From assembly GCA_027080505.1 (NCBI GenBank), contig JALWRX010000123.1:1-64000 (forward strand): 64,000 bases of DNA. Reading direction: 5' to 3'. Both the position numbers and the translations under genes were made by a program. Positions 44,320 to 52,889 of this stretch are shown in pieces. Positions within the stretch are counted from its first letter, which is position 1, and the number at the start of each line of letters is the position of its first letter. The notes under the pieces are model-generated. The model searched no databases, was not told the origin of the DNA, and saw nothing but the letters and a program-made list of their open reading frames with translations. This DNA is from Ghiorsea sp. Its GTDB lineage: Bacteria > Pseudomonadota > Zetaproteobacteria > Mariprofundales > Mariprofundaceae.

Positions 44320-44397
44320 ATGAATATTTTTAATCTGTACCTGCTCTTTTTAAGCGACACACTTTTATTGTGCCGTTTTGGCTCGTACACGGACTAA
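44320..44397 (+). CDS. Leucine leader peptide (25 residues) for leuA attenuation
   Basis: A short frame reading MNIFNLYLLFLSDTLLLCRF plus five more residues. Seven of its first 17 codons are Leu, including a run of three (44362-44370). It ends at 44397, just before an alternative hairpin set and a terminator in front of leuA. This is the design of an amino-acid attenuator leader. There is no clear ribosome site, which lowers confidence. Confidence 0.78.
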   Translation: MNIFNLYLLFLSDTLLLCRFGSYTD

Positions 44398-44466
44398 ATA
44401 GAGTAAAGTTTTATTTAGTATTTGAAGTTTCGAGCCACGGTTAATCCCCGTGGCTTTTTTGTTTTT
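44380..44466 (+). promoter_or_regulatory. leuA transcription attenuator
   Basis: Terminator stem AGCCACGG (44433-44440) pairs with CCGTGGCT (44448-44455), followed by a T-run broken by one G. The 5' strand overlaps CGAGCC (44431-44436), which can instead pair with GGCTCG in the leader coding sequence (44380-44385). Between them ACTAAATA/TATTTAGT forms a small hairpin. Leucine shortage stalls the ribosome, frees GGCTCG, blocks the terminator and turns on leuA. Confidence 0.82.
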
Positions 44467-44498
44467 GGCTGGCGTTTGTGGTTTTAAGGAGAAGTAAT

Positions 44499-46043
44499 AT
44501 GTCTGACCGCTTATATATTTTTGATACAACATTGCGTGATGGTGAGCAATCACCCGGTTGCTCGATGAATATTGAGGAAAAATTACGTATTGCCCATGCG
44601 CTTGCGGCATTGGGTGTGGATGTGATTGAAGCAGGGTTTCCTGTAGCCTCACCTGATGACTTCACTGCGGTGAACCGTATTGCTGCAGAAGTACCTGATG
44701 CCATGATTGCAGGTTTGGCAAGAGCGCACCCCAAAGACATTGATGGAGTGGCACAAGCGATTAAACCTGCAGGTGATAGAGGGCGGATTCATACTTTTAT
44801 TGCAACCAGCCCCATCCATATGGAAGCTAAGCTTCGCATGAGCCCTGATGAGGTGGTGGAGCGCGCGGTGGCAGCGGTGAAACAAGCGCGCAATTTGGTG
44901 GCGAATGTTGAGTTTTCCGCTGAAGATGCAGGGCGTTCTGATGATGATTTCTTGTGCCGTATTGTTGAAGCTGTGATTGATGCAGGGGCATCAACCATCA
45001 ATATTCCTGATACCGTGGGCTATATGACCCCTGGTGAATTTGGTCGTAAAATCAAATTGTTGCGGGAAACTGTGCCCAATGCGGATAAGGCGGTGTTTTC
45101 TGTACATTGCCATAATGATTTGGGGCTTGCGGTGGCCAACTCTTTGGCGGCTGTGGAAAATGGTGCAAGGCAAGTGGAATGTACCATCAATGGTTTGGGA
45201 GAGCGCGCGGGCAATGCCGCCTTGGAAGAAATCGTGATGATTTTGAAAACGCGTTCGGACAGGTATGCGATTCAAACAGGTATTGATACCACGAAAATTG
45301 TGCAAACGTCCAAGTTGGTTTCACAAATTACTGGTATGCCTATCCAAGCCAATAAAGCGATTGTAGGCGCAAATGCGTTTGCTCATGAATCAGGTATTCA
45401 TCAAGATGGTGTGTTAAAACATAAAAAAACTTATGAAATCATGACTCCTGAATCAGTGGGTTGGAATACTAATCGTATGGTATTAGGTAAACATTCAGGG
45501 CGTGCAGCATTAAAGGCACGGTATGTTGAATTGGGTGTTGAACTTGATGATGAGCAATTGGTTGCCGTGTTTGAGCGTTTCAAGGCGTTGGCAGATAAGA
45601 AAAAAGATATTTTCGATGAAGATTTACAAGCTATTTTGAATGAGGATGCGGAAATTAATACTGAACATGTCAAACTTGTAGCATTGCATGTGGCATCGGG
45701 TACTAAGGATGCACCCGTGGCGGCGGTGAAATTGGATATTGATGGTGAAATCTTTGAGGCAACAGCCAAAGGCGATGGACCTGTGGATGCTGCATTTAAA
45801 GCGATTAAGTCTTTGGTTGAACCCAATGGTAAACTTTTGTTGTATTCTGTGAATGCGATTACAGCAGGCACAGATGCGCAAGGTGAAGTAACTGTTCGTT
45901 TGCAAGATGGTGAACGTATTGTGAATGCACAAGGCTCGGATACGGATATTGTGGTGGCTTCTGCAAAAGCATTGATTGCAGCGCTTAATAAGCTACCCAA
46001 CATGCACGCCAAAGGTGTGCATGCGCAGTATAGCGGAGTGTAA
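44499..46043 (+). CDS. leuA: 2-isopropylmalate synthase
   Basis: First committed step of leucine synthesis: condenses acetyl-CoA with 2-oxoisovalerate. Motifs [33 protein letters not shown] and the C-terminal leucine-binding domain ([15 protein letters not shown]) are present. It has 514 residues from the ATG with AAGGAG upstream. The C-terminal region should give feedback control by leucine, adding to the attenuator. Confidence 0.97.
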   Translation: MSDRLYIFDTTLRDGEQSPGCSMNIEEKLRIAHALAALGVDVIEAGFPVASPDDFTAVNRIAAEVPDAMIAGLARAHPKDIDGVAQAIKPAGDRGRIHTFIATSPIHMEAKLRMSPDEVVERAVAAVKQARNLVANVEFSAEDAGRSDDDFLCRIVEAVIDAGASTINIPDTVGYMTPGEFGRKIKLLRETVPNADKAVFSVHCHNDLGLAVANSLAAVENGARQVECTINGLGERAGNAALEEIVMILKTRSDRYAIQTGIDTTKIVQTSKLVSQITGMPIQANKAIVGANAFAHESGIHQDGVLKHKKTYEIMTPESVGWNTNRMVLGKHSGRAALKARYVELGVELDDEQLVAVFERFKALADKKKDIFDEDLQAILNEDAEINTEHVKLVALHVASGTKDAPVAAVKLDIDGEIFEATAKGDGPVDAAFKAIKSLVEPNGKLLLYSVNAITAGTDAQGEVTVRLQDGERIVNAQGSDTDIVVASAKALIAALNKLPNMHAKGVHAQYSGV

Positions 46044-46045
46044 TC

Positions 46046-46471
46046 ATTAAAATCATTGCTTATACAGACGGCGCATGTTCTGGAAATCCTGGTCCTGGCG
46101 GTTGGGGTGTGTGGCTGCGTGCAGGCAAACATGAAAAAGAGCTGTGCGGTGGTGAAAAGGAGACCACCAATCAGCGCATGGAGCTGCAAGCGGCTATTGA
46201 AGCCCTTAAAGCTTTAAAAAAACCATCTTCGATTACGATTGTTACTGATTCTAAGTATGTGTTGAATGGCATTACAGACTGGATTCATGGTTGGAAAAAG
46301 AAAGGTTGGAAAAACAGTAAAAAAGAACCTGTAGCCAACCGTGAACTGTGGGAAGCTTTGGATGCCTTAAATCAAATCCATGATGTGGATTGGCAATGGG
46401 TGAAAGGACATTCGGGTGATGAAGGCAATGAAAGGGCAGATGAACTGGCTAGGCAGGGTATCCCAAGTTGA
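46046..46471 (+). CDS. rnhA: Ribonuclease HI, apparent AUU start
   Basis: Cleaves the RNA strand of RNA-DNA hybrids. The N-terminus reads [20 protein letters not shown] and supplies the first catalytic Asp (in TDG). Glu lies in QRMELQ, Asp in VTDSKYV, and the late site in [17 protein letters not shown]. In this frame no ATG, GTG or TTG precedes the catalytic region; the frame opens after a TAG with CGG AGT GTA ATC ATT AAA. The ATT at 46046, with GGAG seven bases upstream and two bases after the leuA stop, is the best start. A GTG at 46109 would delete the first active-site residue. Confidence 0.93.
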   Translation: MKIIAYTDGACSGNPGPGGWGVWLRAGKHEKELCGGEKETTNQRMELQAAIEALKALKKPSSITIVTDSKYVLNGITDWIHGWKKKGWKNSKKEPVANRELWEALDALNQIHDVDWQWVKGHSGDEGNERADELARQGIPS

Positions 46472-46488
46472 GTGGTGGTTATAAAACT

Positions 46489-46586
46489 ACCCCGTCAGGT
46501 TTCACCTGCCACCCCTTCATATCTGAAGGGGAATATGAACGCTCATTCCCCTCTTGTTAAGAGGGGTGTCTGTTTACAGACGGGGT
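46489..46586. repeat. Cloverleaf-like intergenic repeat
   Basis: Outer stem ACCCCGTC (46489-46496) with GACGGGGT (46579-46586), and two inner hairpins CCCCTTCA/TGAAGGGG and CCCCTC/GAGGGG, give a branched fold. Similar CCCCGTC...GACGGGGT elements are widespread in bacterial spacers (recalled). Function unknown. Confidence 0.7.
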
Positions 46587-46619
46587 GTTTGAATGAGATA
46601 TAAAAAAGGATAAAATAGT

Positions 46620-47192
46620 ATGAAAATGTTGATTGATTTTTTACCAGTGGCGTTGTTTTTTATCGTGTATAAAGCTGAAGATATTTACTTGGCGACGGCG
46701 GTATTGATTATTGCCAGTGCTATTCAAACTGTAGGGGTGCGGCTGTGGAAAGGTAAATTTGAGCAAAGTCATGTGATTACATTGGTGTTGGTGGCTGCTT
46801 TTGGTGGTTTAACCTTGTTTTTGCATGATGAAATGTTTATCAAATGGAAACCATCGGTGATTAACTGGTTATTTGCAGCCGTTTTCTTAGGTAGCATGTG
46901 GATTGGTAAGCAACCTATCATTCAACGTATGATGGGAGGGCAAGTTAGTCTGCCGCAACATGTATGGTCCACATTAAATGTGGCTTGGGCTGTGTTTTTC
47001 ACCTTTTTAGGCTTTTTAAACCTCTATGTGGTTTATAATTACGATACCGATACTTGGGTCAACTTTAAACTCTTTGGATTGATGGGGCTAACCGTTGTAT
47101 TTATTATTGGGCAAAGCCTATATATGGCAAAATATATCACCTCTGAAGATGCTGAAACTGTTAAAACTGACACATTAGGCGACAAAGACTGA
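46620..47192 (+). CDS. yciB: Septation protein A / inner-membrane protein YciB
   Basis: A 190-residue inner-membrane protein with five to six helices. The start MKMLIDFLPVALFFIVYK and later FGGLTLFLHDEMFIKWKP are typical of YciB. It helps envelope integrity and septation in known species. AAAGGA lies ahead of the ATG. It is preceded by the cloverleaf repeat and followed by the pilin promoter region. Confidence 0.92.
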   Translation: MKMLIDFLPVALFFIVYKAEDIYLATAVLIIASAIQTVGVRLWKGKFEQSHVITLVLVAAFGGLTLFLHDEMFIKWKPSVINWLFAAVFLGSMWIGKQPIIQRMMGGQVSLPQHVWSTLNVAWAVFFTFLGFLNLYVVYNYDTDTWVNFKLFGLMGLTVVFIIGQSLYMAKYITSEDAETVKTDTLGDKD

Positions 47193-47243
47193 CAAAAAGT
47201 GTCAATTCAAATGGGTTGAGTGTGTAAATACAACAAGTTTGTT

Positions 47244-47259
47244 TGGCATAAGCATTGCT
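47244..47259 (+). promoter_or_regulatory. Sigma-54 type promoter for the pilin gene
   Basis: TGGCATAAGCATTGCT matches the consensus TGGCAC-N5-TTGC, with the GG and GC doublets ten bases apart as required. A start site near 47270 would leave about 47 bases of leader before the pilin ATG. Pilin genes are often RpoN/PilR-controlled. Neither gene is in this window. Confidence 0.75.
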
Positions 47260-47316
47260 CAATGGTAGTTAGGTATCTTAGGATACTAAATATGTTCAAT
47301 TTATAGGAGATCAATT

Positions 47317-47907
47317 ATGACAATTGATAAACAAACACAAAAAGGTTTCACACTCATCGAATTGATGATTGTTGTTGCCATCATCGGTATTTTGGCATCG
47401 ATTGCGATTCCACAATTCTCTTCATTCCGTGCAAAAGCATTTAACTCATCTGCAATTTCCGATTTGCATGGTGTAAGCTTAGCTCAAGAAGGGCTGTTCA
47501 CGGACTATCAACGTTATGGTTCTACACAAGCTACAGCAGCAACTGCAACACCGACTACTGGTAAAGGTGCATTATTGAATGGTGCGAAAGGTTTTGTAAC
47601 TGCTGCTGCAAACCAAGCTATGCCTGTAAATGTAAGTAAAAATGTTCGTATTGTTTCTAACTCTGCGACTTCAGCAAACTCTTATAATGCGGCAACTACA
47701 GTGGCGAAACATGATTCAGGTGATAAAGCGTATGGTCAAGAGTCTGATCAGGCTGGTGTTTTCTTTGCAGTGCCTAAGCAAACAGCTACAGTAACTGCAG
47801 GTAATGCAGGGGCAACTATTTCAAGCACAAGTACGACTGTACCTGGCTTCCCTGCAACTAATGCTACTATAGACCTTACAACCGCTAAAGGTTGGACATT
47901 AATGTAA
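47317..47907 (+). CDS. pilA: Type IV pilin (prepilin)
   Basis: A 196-residue major pilin-like protein. The class III signal ends in KG before [20 protein letters not shown], cleaved after Gly10, with the Glu5 of the mature N-terminus. It has no cysteines, so it lacks the usual disulfide loop. The globular part is Ala/Thr/Asn-rich. It has its own sigma-54-type promoter and terminator, and is followed by an ABC exporter set. Confidence 0.93.
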   Translation: MTIDKQTQKGFTLIELMIVVAIIGILASIAIPQFSSFRAKAFNSSAISDLHGVSLAQEGLFTDYQRYGSTQATAATATPTTGKGALLNGAKGFVTAAANQAMPVNVSKNVRIVSNSATSANSYNAATTVAKHDSGDKAYGQESDQAGVFFAVPKQTATVTAGNAGATISSTSTTVPGFPATNATIDLTTAKGWTLM

Positions 47908-47939
47908 AACTAGTAGGTTTCTTAGCCTTACAGTTTGAA

Positions 47940-47966
47940 AAGGAGAGCTTAGGCTCTCCTTTTTTA
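47940..47966 (+). terminator. Terminator after pilA
   Basis: Stem AAGGAGAGC / GCTCTCCTT with a three-to-four base loop, then six T. A strong intrinsic terminator that separates the pilin transcript from the ABC genes. Confidence 0.9.
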
Positions 47967-48002
47967 TGAAGTGGAAGTATCTTGAAATAAGGTGGTATTG
48001 GC

Positions 48003-48854
48003 ATGATTTTGTTTGAGCAAGTGCATAAAACATATCCCAAGCAGGTGGGTAAATCAGCGGCGAAACATGCGCTTAAAGGTGTGTCTTTTGCTTTGGCAAA
48101 AGGTGAAACACTGGGTTTGATTGGGCAGAATGGTGCAGGTAAAAGTACGAGTATTCGTTTAATTATGGGCTATATGCGTGCAGATAGTGGTAAGGTGTTG
48201 GTGCTTGGTGATAGCAACGCATCACCAGTGGTGCGCAGGCGTATTGGTTACCTTCCTGAAACATCATCATTTCCTGATAATTTAACTTGCATGGAACTAC
48301 TACGCTTTGCAGGTCAATGCTGTGATATGAAAAAGAAGGATATTATTGCCCAATCTGAACGATTATTGAAACGTTTAGGCATTTGGGCAGATAGAAACCG
48401 TAGGTTAAGCCAATACTCCAAGGGTATGCAGCAACGTGCTAGTTTTGCGGCAGCCCTAATTCATGACCCAGAGCTATTGATTCTTGATGAACCCATGAGT
48501 GGATTAGACCCTATTGGGCGTGCTGAAATTATTGGTTTGATTCAGGATTTGCAACAACAAGGGAAAAGTATCTTGTTTTGTTCACATTTGCTGGATGATG
48601 TGGAGCGTATTACCAATCAAGTCGCAATTTTACATAAGGGTGACTTGCTTTATAATGGTCAAATTAAGGACTTGTGTGCGCAGCAATCCGAATGGGATAT
48701 TGAGCTTAGAAGTGGTGAGGTGATGACTGTAAACCATGAGGATGCTATTCCTGCTTTGCTTACAAAACATGCCGATGAAGTGATTGGAGTGCGTAGAGCT
48801 ACAGAAAGTTTGCAAGATGCATTTGTGCGAGTGGTGGAAGGGGCAGCATCATGA
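48003..48854 (+). CDS. ABC transporter ATPase (PilH-like)
   Basis: A 283-residue nucleotide-binding subunit. Walker A GQNGAGKST, signature LSQYSKGMQQR and Walker B LLILDEPMSGLDP are complete. It pairs with the permease encoded in the next overlapping gene (ATGA). Next to a pilin gene, as in Myxococcus pilGHI where the transporter is needed for pilus assembly, this suggests the same role (inference). Confidence 0.93.
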   Translation: MILFEQVHKTYPKQVGKSAAKHALKGVSFALAKGETLGLIGQNGAGKSTSIRLIMGYMRADSGKVLVLGDSNASPVVRRRIGYLPETSSFPDNLTCMELLRFAGQCCDMKKKDIIAQSERLLKRLGIWADRNRRLSQYSKGMQQRASFAAALIHDPELLILDEPMSGLDPIGRAEIIGLIQDLQQQGKSILFCSHLLDDVERITNQVAILHKGDLLYNGQIKDLCAQQSEWDIELRSGEVMTVNHEDAIPALLTKHADEVIGVRRATESLQDAFVRVVEGAAS

Positions 48855-49666
48855 ATCGAATTTTTGCTTTAGCTAGGATTATATTTTTAAATGGTTTGCG
48901 TAGGAATGCAGTGTGGGGTTTATGTTTATTTGCCCTGATGTTTGAAGTATTTGGCATGTTGTTTATGGATTTTTTTGGGCGAGACCTTGGCAGAGTGATT
49001 AGCGATTTTCAATTTTCGATTATGTGGATTGCGGGTATGTTGTTCATCCTATTTTATGCTATTCAAGCCATCGCTTGGGACGATGACCATAGAGCGATTG
49101 ATAGCATTCTTGCGCGACCTATTTCACGCACGGAATATGTGCTGGGAACGATGCTTGGCTTGACGATTTTATTACTTTGCTTTGAAGCATTGCTTGGCAT
49201 CACTGCATATATTCAGATTTTATGGGTACAACCACGAGCTGGCGATGCTTATTTTCCAATTTTTTCCACAGCGCATTATTGGATAACTTGGTTTGGCTTA
49301 CAGTTTATTTTGATAGCGCTTTTATCCGTTGCGATGTTGATTTCTTCTGCGATTCGCGGAGCTTTTCCTGTGATGCTGATGACACTTGCTTACACCTTGA
49401 TTTGCTCAGGGCTGCCTGTAGTGCGTGAATCATTAAAACAAAAAGCCAATGAAGCTTCACAGAGCTTGGAGCAATTGTTGCAGGGCTTGAATATGATATT
49501 CCCTGATTATGCCATGCTGGATTTTAAAGATAGTGTGGTCAGCCTTGATAGCCTTGAAAGTATCATGGGTATGCCTGTGTGGATGCCGTTTTCTTTGGTT
49601 GGTTTATATATCGTGGTGATTATCTTTTTGACCTGTTTTATTTATCAGCGTAGGGATATTTTATAA
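48851..49666 (+). CDS. ABC-2 type permease (PilI-like)
   Basis: A 271-residue inner-membrane protein with six hydrophobic segments (for example FMLFGMLFMD-like start and AQSIL late in the chain). It overlaps the ATPase gene by four bases and lies one base before the next gene. The partner of the ATPase in a probable pilus-linked exporter. Confidence 0.88.
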   Translation: MNRIFALARIIFLNGLRRNAVWGLCLFALMFEVFGMLFMDFFGRDLGRVISDFQFSIMWIAGMLFILFYAIQAIAWDDDHRAIDSILARPISRTEYVLGTMLGLTILLLCFEALLGITAYIQILWVQPRAGDAYFPIFSTAHYWITWFGLQFILIALLSVAMLISSAIRGAFPVMLMTLAYTLICSGLPVVRESLKQKANEASQSLEQLLQGLNMIFPDYAMLDFKDSVVSLDSLESIMGMPVWMPFSLVGLYIVVIIFLTCFIYQRRDIL

Positions 49667-49667
49667 C

Positions 49668-50507
49668 ATGCGAATGCAACGTTTGGCTTATATTATTATA
49701 CCATTGTTAGTTGTTGGCATGTATGTACAGCTATTTTATACACAAGAAAAACAGCAAAGTGTCAAAGAAGTACGGCTTATGCCAACCATGCCAACGCAAG
49801 TCTTTCAGGTTATTGGGCATACTTATATGCAACAAATGCTTGCAGATATGCTATTTATCAAAGTAGCCGTATTTTACGGTGGTGGGAATGATATAGAAGC
49901 TAGTGTGGATGAAATGGCAAATCATTTTGTGACCATGAACAAACTAAATCCTAAAATGATTGATTTTTATTACCGTACAGAAGCTGCCCTTGCTGACAAG
50001 GGTGATGATTATACCAATATTACCAATAAAATTCTTGAAGTAGGGTTAAAAGCTTTGCCAGACCAAGTGCCCATTCCTTATTTTGAAGGGTTTAATTATT
50101 ATTATTATCTTGATGAACCTGTGAAAGCGGCAGAGTTATTGCGTTTGGCTTCAACCTATGATGAAAAATACCAATGGCTTGGTCATCTTGCCAGCACATT
50201 ATTAGCCAAAGGCGGAAGCATTCGTGCAGGACTCACTTGGCTTAAAGGTATGTATGGCAGCATGAAAGATGGTGAAGAAAAAGAGCGGTATGCGGCTGAT
50301 ATTCAAGAGTTTGAGAAGGCGATGGTTGTTCAAGTTGCATTGGAGCGATATGCCTCAAAGTCAGGAGGTTCGTACCCAGAAAAACTATCTGATCTTGTGC
50401 CAGAAGAGCTGCGTATGTTGCCCAAATTTAGCGAGAAATTTTATTTAGATTATCAGCCGCCTCATCTTTATTTAAAGGTAAAAGATAAACGACGACCCAA
50501 ATCTTAG
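49668..50507 (+). CDS. Membrane-anchored helical-repeat protein (PilG-like)
   Basis: A 279-residue protein with one N-terminal transmembrane helix (about 7-25) and a mostly helical, TPR-like body (YYRTEAALADKG, PYFEGFNYYYYLDEPVKAAELL). Transcribed with the ABC genes. PilG of Myxococcus is also an accessory to a pilus ABC exporter; sequence identity was not testable here. Confidence 0.65.
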   Translation: MRMQRLAYIIIPLLVVGMYVQLFYTQEKQQSVKEVRLMPTMPTQVFQVIGHTYMQQMLADMLFIKVAVFYGGGNDIEASVDEMANHFVTMNKLNPKMIDFYYRTEAALADKGDDYTNITNKILEVGLKALPDQVPIPYFEGFNYYYYLDEPVKAAELLRLASTYDEKYQWLGHLASTLLAKGGSIRAGLTWLKGMYGSMKDGEEKERYAADIQEFEKAMVVQVALERYASKSGGSYPEKLSDLVPEELRMLPKFSEKFYLDYQPPHLYLKVKDKRRPKS

Positions 50508-50998
50508 GCGGTTGTCAACATCATGCTCCAAAAAAGAATTATAATTGCAGAAGTGATGTCTCTACCCCATGCCAACCATAACCACCATGATGTTTGATGT
50601 TGTTCCGCTCGCATAAGTTTGTATGCCGCACGAAATGAATGAATCAGAAACAAAATGCCAAATACCCATGCTGATTCATGTTTTTGTAAAGTAGAGATTG
50701 AAATCATTGCCATCAAGCTTACCCAAAGCGTTGCATCTATAGCTTGTTTGAAGTTGGTTATTTTGTACAGCATGCTGTCCATGGCTACGGCTACAAGCAG
50801 TTGAATCACAATGCAGGTTAACCATGTTGGAATAAAAATATCGTATAACATGGGGTTTTGAAAGATAAGTGTAGGTAAAGGCCATAAAAGCACGGGTAAA
50901 AAAAGCACAGTATGGGTGAGAATATATGCTACTCTTAAATGTCTAGGGGCGTTGGGTTTAGGTGTATGTGTTTGTGGCACAGGTGCGTTGTTTTCCAT
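50504..50998 (-). CDS. Small four-helix membrane protein, unknown
   Basis: A 164-residue protein with a Pro-rich polar N-terminus and four hydrophobic helices (about 25-160). It overlaps the 3' end of the PilG-like gene by four bases, in convergent orientation. It is followed upstream by yacG on the same strand. No family recognised. Confidence 0.65.
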   Translation of the reverse strand: MENNAPVPQTHTPKPNAPRHLRVAYILTHTVLFLPVLLWPLPTLIFQNPMLYDIFIPTWLTCIVIQLLVAVAMDSMLYKITNFKQAIDATLWVSLMAMISISTLQKHESAWVFGILFLIHSFRAAYKLMRAEQHQTSWWLWLAWGRDITSAIIILFWSMMLTTA

Positions 50999-51001
50999 GA
51001 T

Positions 51002-51202
51002 TTAATGTATACTATGTTCGGACTGTGAATCATCCAGTGCTTGTTCGTCACTGATGGTATCACTTGGGATAGCATAAGCACCACTTGCCCAATTGCCTAA
51101 GTCTTGGGTTTGACAGCGATCGCTACAAAAGGGGAAGTTGTCACTGCCGTATTCCACAAGTGTTTTGCAGATGGGGCATTTTACGGTGAGTTTCTTATTC
51201 AT
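51002..51202 (-). CDS. yacG: DNA gyrase inhibitor / zinc protein YacG
   Basis: A 66-residue zinc protein: the pattern CPICKTLVEY...FCSDRCQTQDLGNW has the Cys4 site (CPIC, CSDRC) and the typical LGNW ending. It binds gyrase in E. coli. It overlaps the ZapD-like gene by four bases, the same zapD-yacG pairing as in E. coli. Confidence 0.95.
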   Translation of the reverse strand: MNKKLTVKCPICKTLVEYGSDNFPFCSDRCQTQDLGNWASGAYAIPSDTISDEQALDDSQSEHSIH

Positions 51203-51975
51203 GATATAGGTACCGCCATGAGTGCATAAGGTTGATTATGTGTAATGTCATGCTCGACTTTGCCAGGTAGCCACTGGGAAAATCTAAGGCGTACCACAGT
51301 ACGAACTCCTGAACAACTTGGTACGATACCCTGTGCAACAGCTTGCTCTGGTACGCCGATAATGATTAAGCCAACATCATCTTGTGCTGCTAAGGTGATT
51401 TGGTCATAACCAGCATTGGCAATACGCTGTTGCCAAGGTACATGGGCATGTAACATGGTGTTGAGATGTTCAATGGCTTGAATCATAGGCTCAATGGTGG
51501 TATAAAGTTTTTGTGCATGTTCACTATGCTGCCAAAAAGGATGAATCACTTGTGGTAAAGATAGCTTATGACCAAGCAAATCTTGTTTGCGAATACTGTC
51601 TCTATAAGCCTTTAACCATGCATCAGCATTGAGGAAGTCTATGCTTGATGATGTACTATTGCGTACTTTTTCGGCTGAAGTTGCAATTTCATGACAAGCT
51701 TGAACCAGTTTTTGCTCAAATTCGGGGTGTTTTTCGGCTAAACTTTTAAAGTGCTTTTGCATGCTTGAAAATAGGCTGATGATATTTGGAATGGCTGGCT
51801 TTTTATGTCTATCACCAACGAGTAAAGCATGGATTTCATTGCTTGCTGTGAGCCATAAAAATGGCGATTGGCTTTGCAGTGCTTGTTGCATGCAGCGTAG
51901 GGCATCACGCAATTCAATCAAGGACTGCATACGTGGTGTAAGTGCAAAAGCGACGGGTATAAGGTTTTCTGTCAT
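51199..51975 (-). CDS. zapD: ZapD-like cell division protein
   Basis: A 258-residue protein with a long N-terminal helical domain and a beta-strand C-terminal half ending in VRTVVRLRFSQWLPGK. The gene order with yacG and the overall fold pattern match ZapD (DUF1342), which bundles FtsZ filaments at the septum. The sequence is divergent, so confidence comes partly from context. Confidence 0.75.
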   Translation of the reverse strand: MTENLIPVAFALTPRMQSLIELRDALRCMQQALQSQSPFLWLTASNEIHALLVGDRHKKPAIPNIISLFSSMQKHFKSLAEKHPEFEQKLVQACHEIATSAEKVRNSTSSSIDFLNADAWLKAYRDSIRKQDLLGHKLSLPQVIHPFWQHSEHAQKLYTTIEPMIQAIEHLNTMLHAHVPWQQRIANAGYDQITLAAQDDVGLIIIGVPEQAVAQGIVPSCSGVRTVVRLRFSQWLPGKVEHDITHNQPYALMAVPIS

Positions 51976-51978
51976 ATT

Positions 51979-52614
51979 TTAAAGGCGTGGTACGGAGCGA
52001 AATACAGGCGCAATATCATCAGAGGCATGGCGAGATACTTGTAAATCATGAATAAGACCTGTACCAAGTCGGTAAACCCAACCATGAATACTTAAAGGAC
52101 GACCTTTTTCCCATGCGTTTTGTACAATGCGGGTGTGGGATAGGTTTTCGACTTGTCTCATAACATTAAGTTCTGTCATACGGTCAGAAATATCTTGTAG
52201 AGATAGACCTTTTAAATCATCGTAATGTTGGTGGAAATTATCTCGGATACCACGAATCCAGTTGTCCACTATACCAAAATGTTGCGAGGTGATTGCAGCT
52301 TCTACACCACCGCAATCATAATGTCCTGTGACAATAATATGCTCAACTTTGAGTACATCCACTGCATATTGCACACCTGATAAACAGTTTAAGTCTGTAT
52401 GGTGTACTTGGTTGGCAATATTACGGTGTACAAAAACTTCACCTGGGTCTAAACCAACAATTTCATTGGCAGGCACACGGCTATCTGAGCAGCCAATCCA
52501 CATATATTTGGGCTTTTGTTGTTCTGATAATCGATCAAAAAAATCTGGTGATTTTTGTTTGCGTTGACTTGCCCATATTTTGTTGTTTTGCAGAAGCTGC
52601 TCAGGTGTTTGCAT
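51979..52614 (-). CDS. can: Beta-class carbonic anhydrase
   Basis: Zinc enzyme interconverting CO2 and bicarbonate. Motifs CSDSRVPANEI (zinc Cys and Asp-Arg), FVHRNIANQV, and HYDCGGVEAA (His and Cys ligands) are all there. It has 211 residues. It lies three bases from the glutaredoxin gene in the same direction. Confidence 0.96.
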   Translation of the reverse strand: MQTPEQLLQNNKIWASQRKQKSPDFFDRLSEQQKPKYMWIGCSDSRVPANEIVGLDPGEVFVHRNIANQVHHTDLNCLSGVQYAVDVLKVEHIIVTGHYDCGGVEAAITSQHFGIVDNWIRGIRDNFHQHYDDLKGLSLQDISDRMTELNVMRQVENLSHTRIVQNAWEKGRPLSIHGWVYRLGTGLIHDLQVSRHASDDIAPVFRSVPRL

Positions 52615-52617
52615 GAC

Positions 52618-52881
52618 TTATACTAACCAGGCATCAAGCTGCCCTTTTCTATCTAGTGCATAAAGTTCATCACAACCACCGACATGTTGATCATTGATGA
52701 AAATTTGCGGAATGCTGCGTCCGCCATTGCTGCGCTCCATCATTTCAGTGCGTTTATTAGGGTCTTGTTGCACATTGTATTCAATAAAATCTAAACCACG
52801 TTGTTTGAGTAGTGATTTGGCACGCACGCAATAAGGGCAGTAATCGCCAGAGTATATTTCAATTTTTGCGTTGCTACTCAT
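52618..52881 (-). CDS. grxC: Glutaredoxin 3 (GrxC type)
   Basis: An 87-residue thioredoxin-fold protein with the CPYC active site in SGDYCPYCVRAK and the GSH-binding GGCDEL region late in the chain. It may serve as electron donor for APS reductase (known for relatives). AGGAGACA precedes ATG. Confidence 0.95.
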   Translation of the reverse strand: MSSNAKIEIYSGDYCPYCVRAKSLLKQRGLDFIEYNVQQDPNKRTEMMERSNGGRSIPQIFINDQHVGGCDELYALDRKGQLDAWLV

Positions 52882-52889
52882 ATTGTCTC

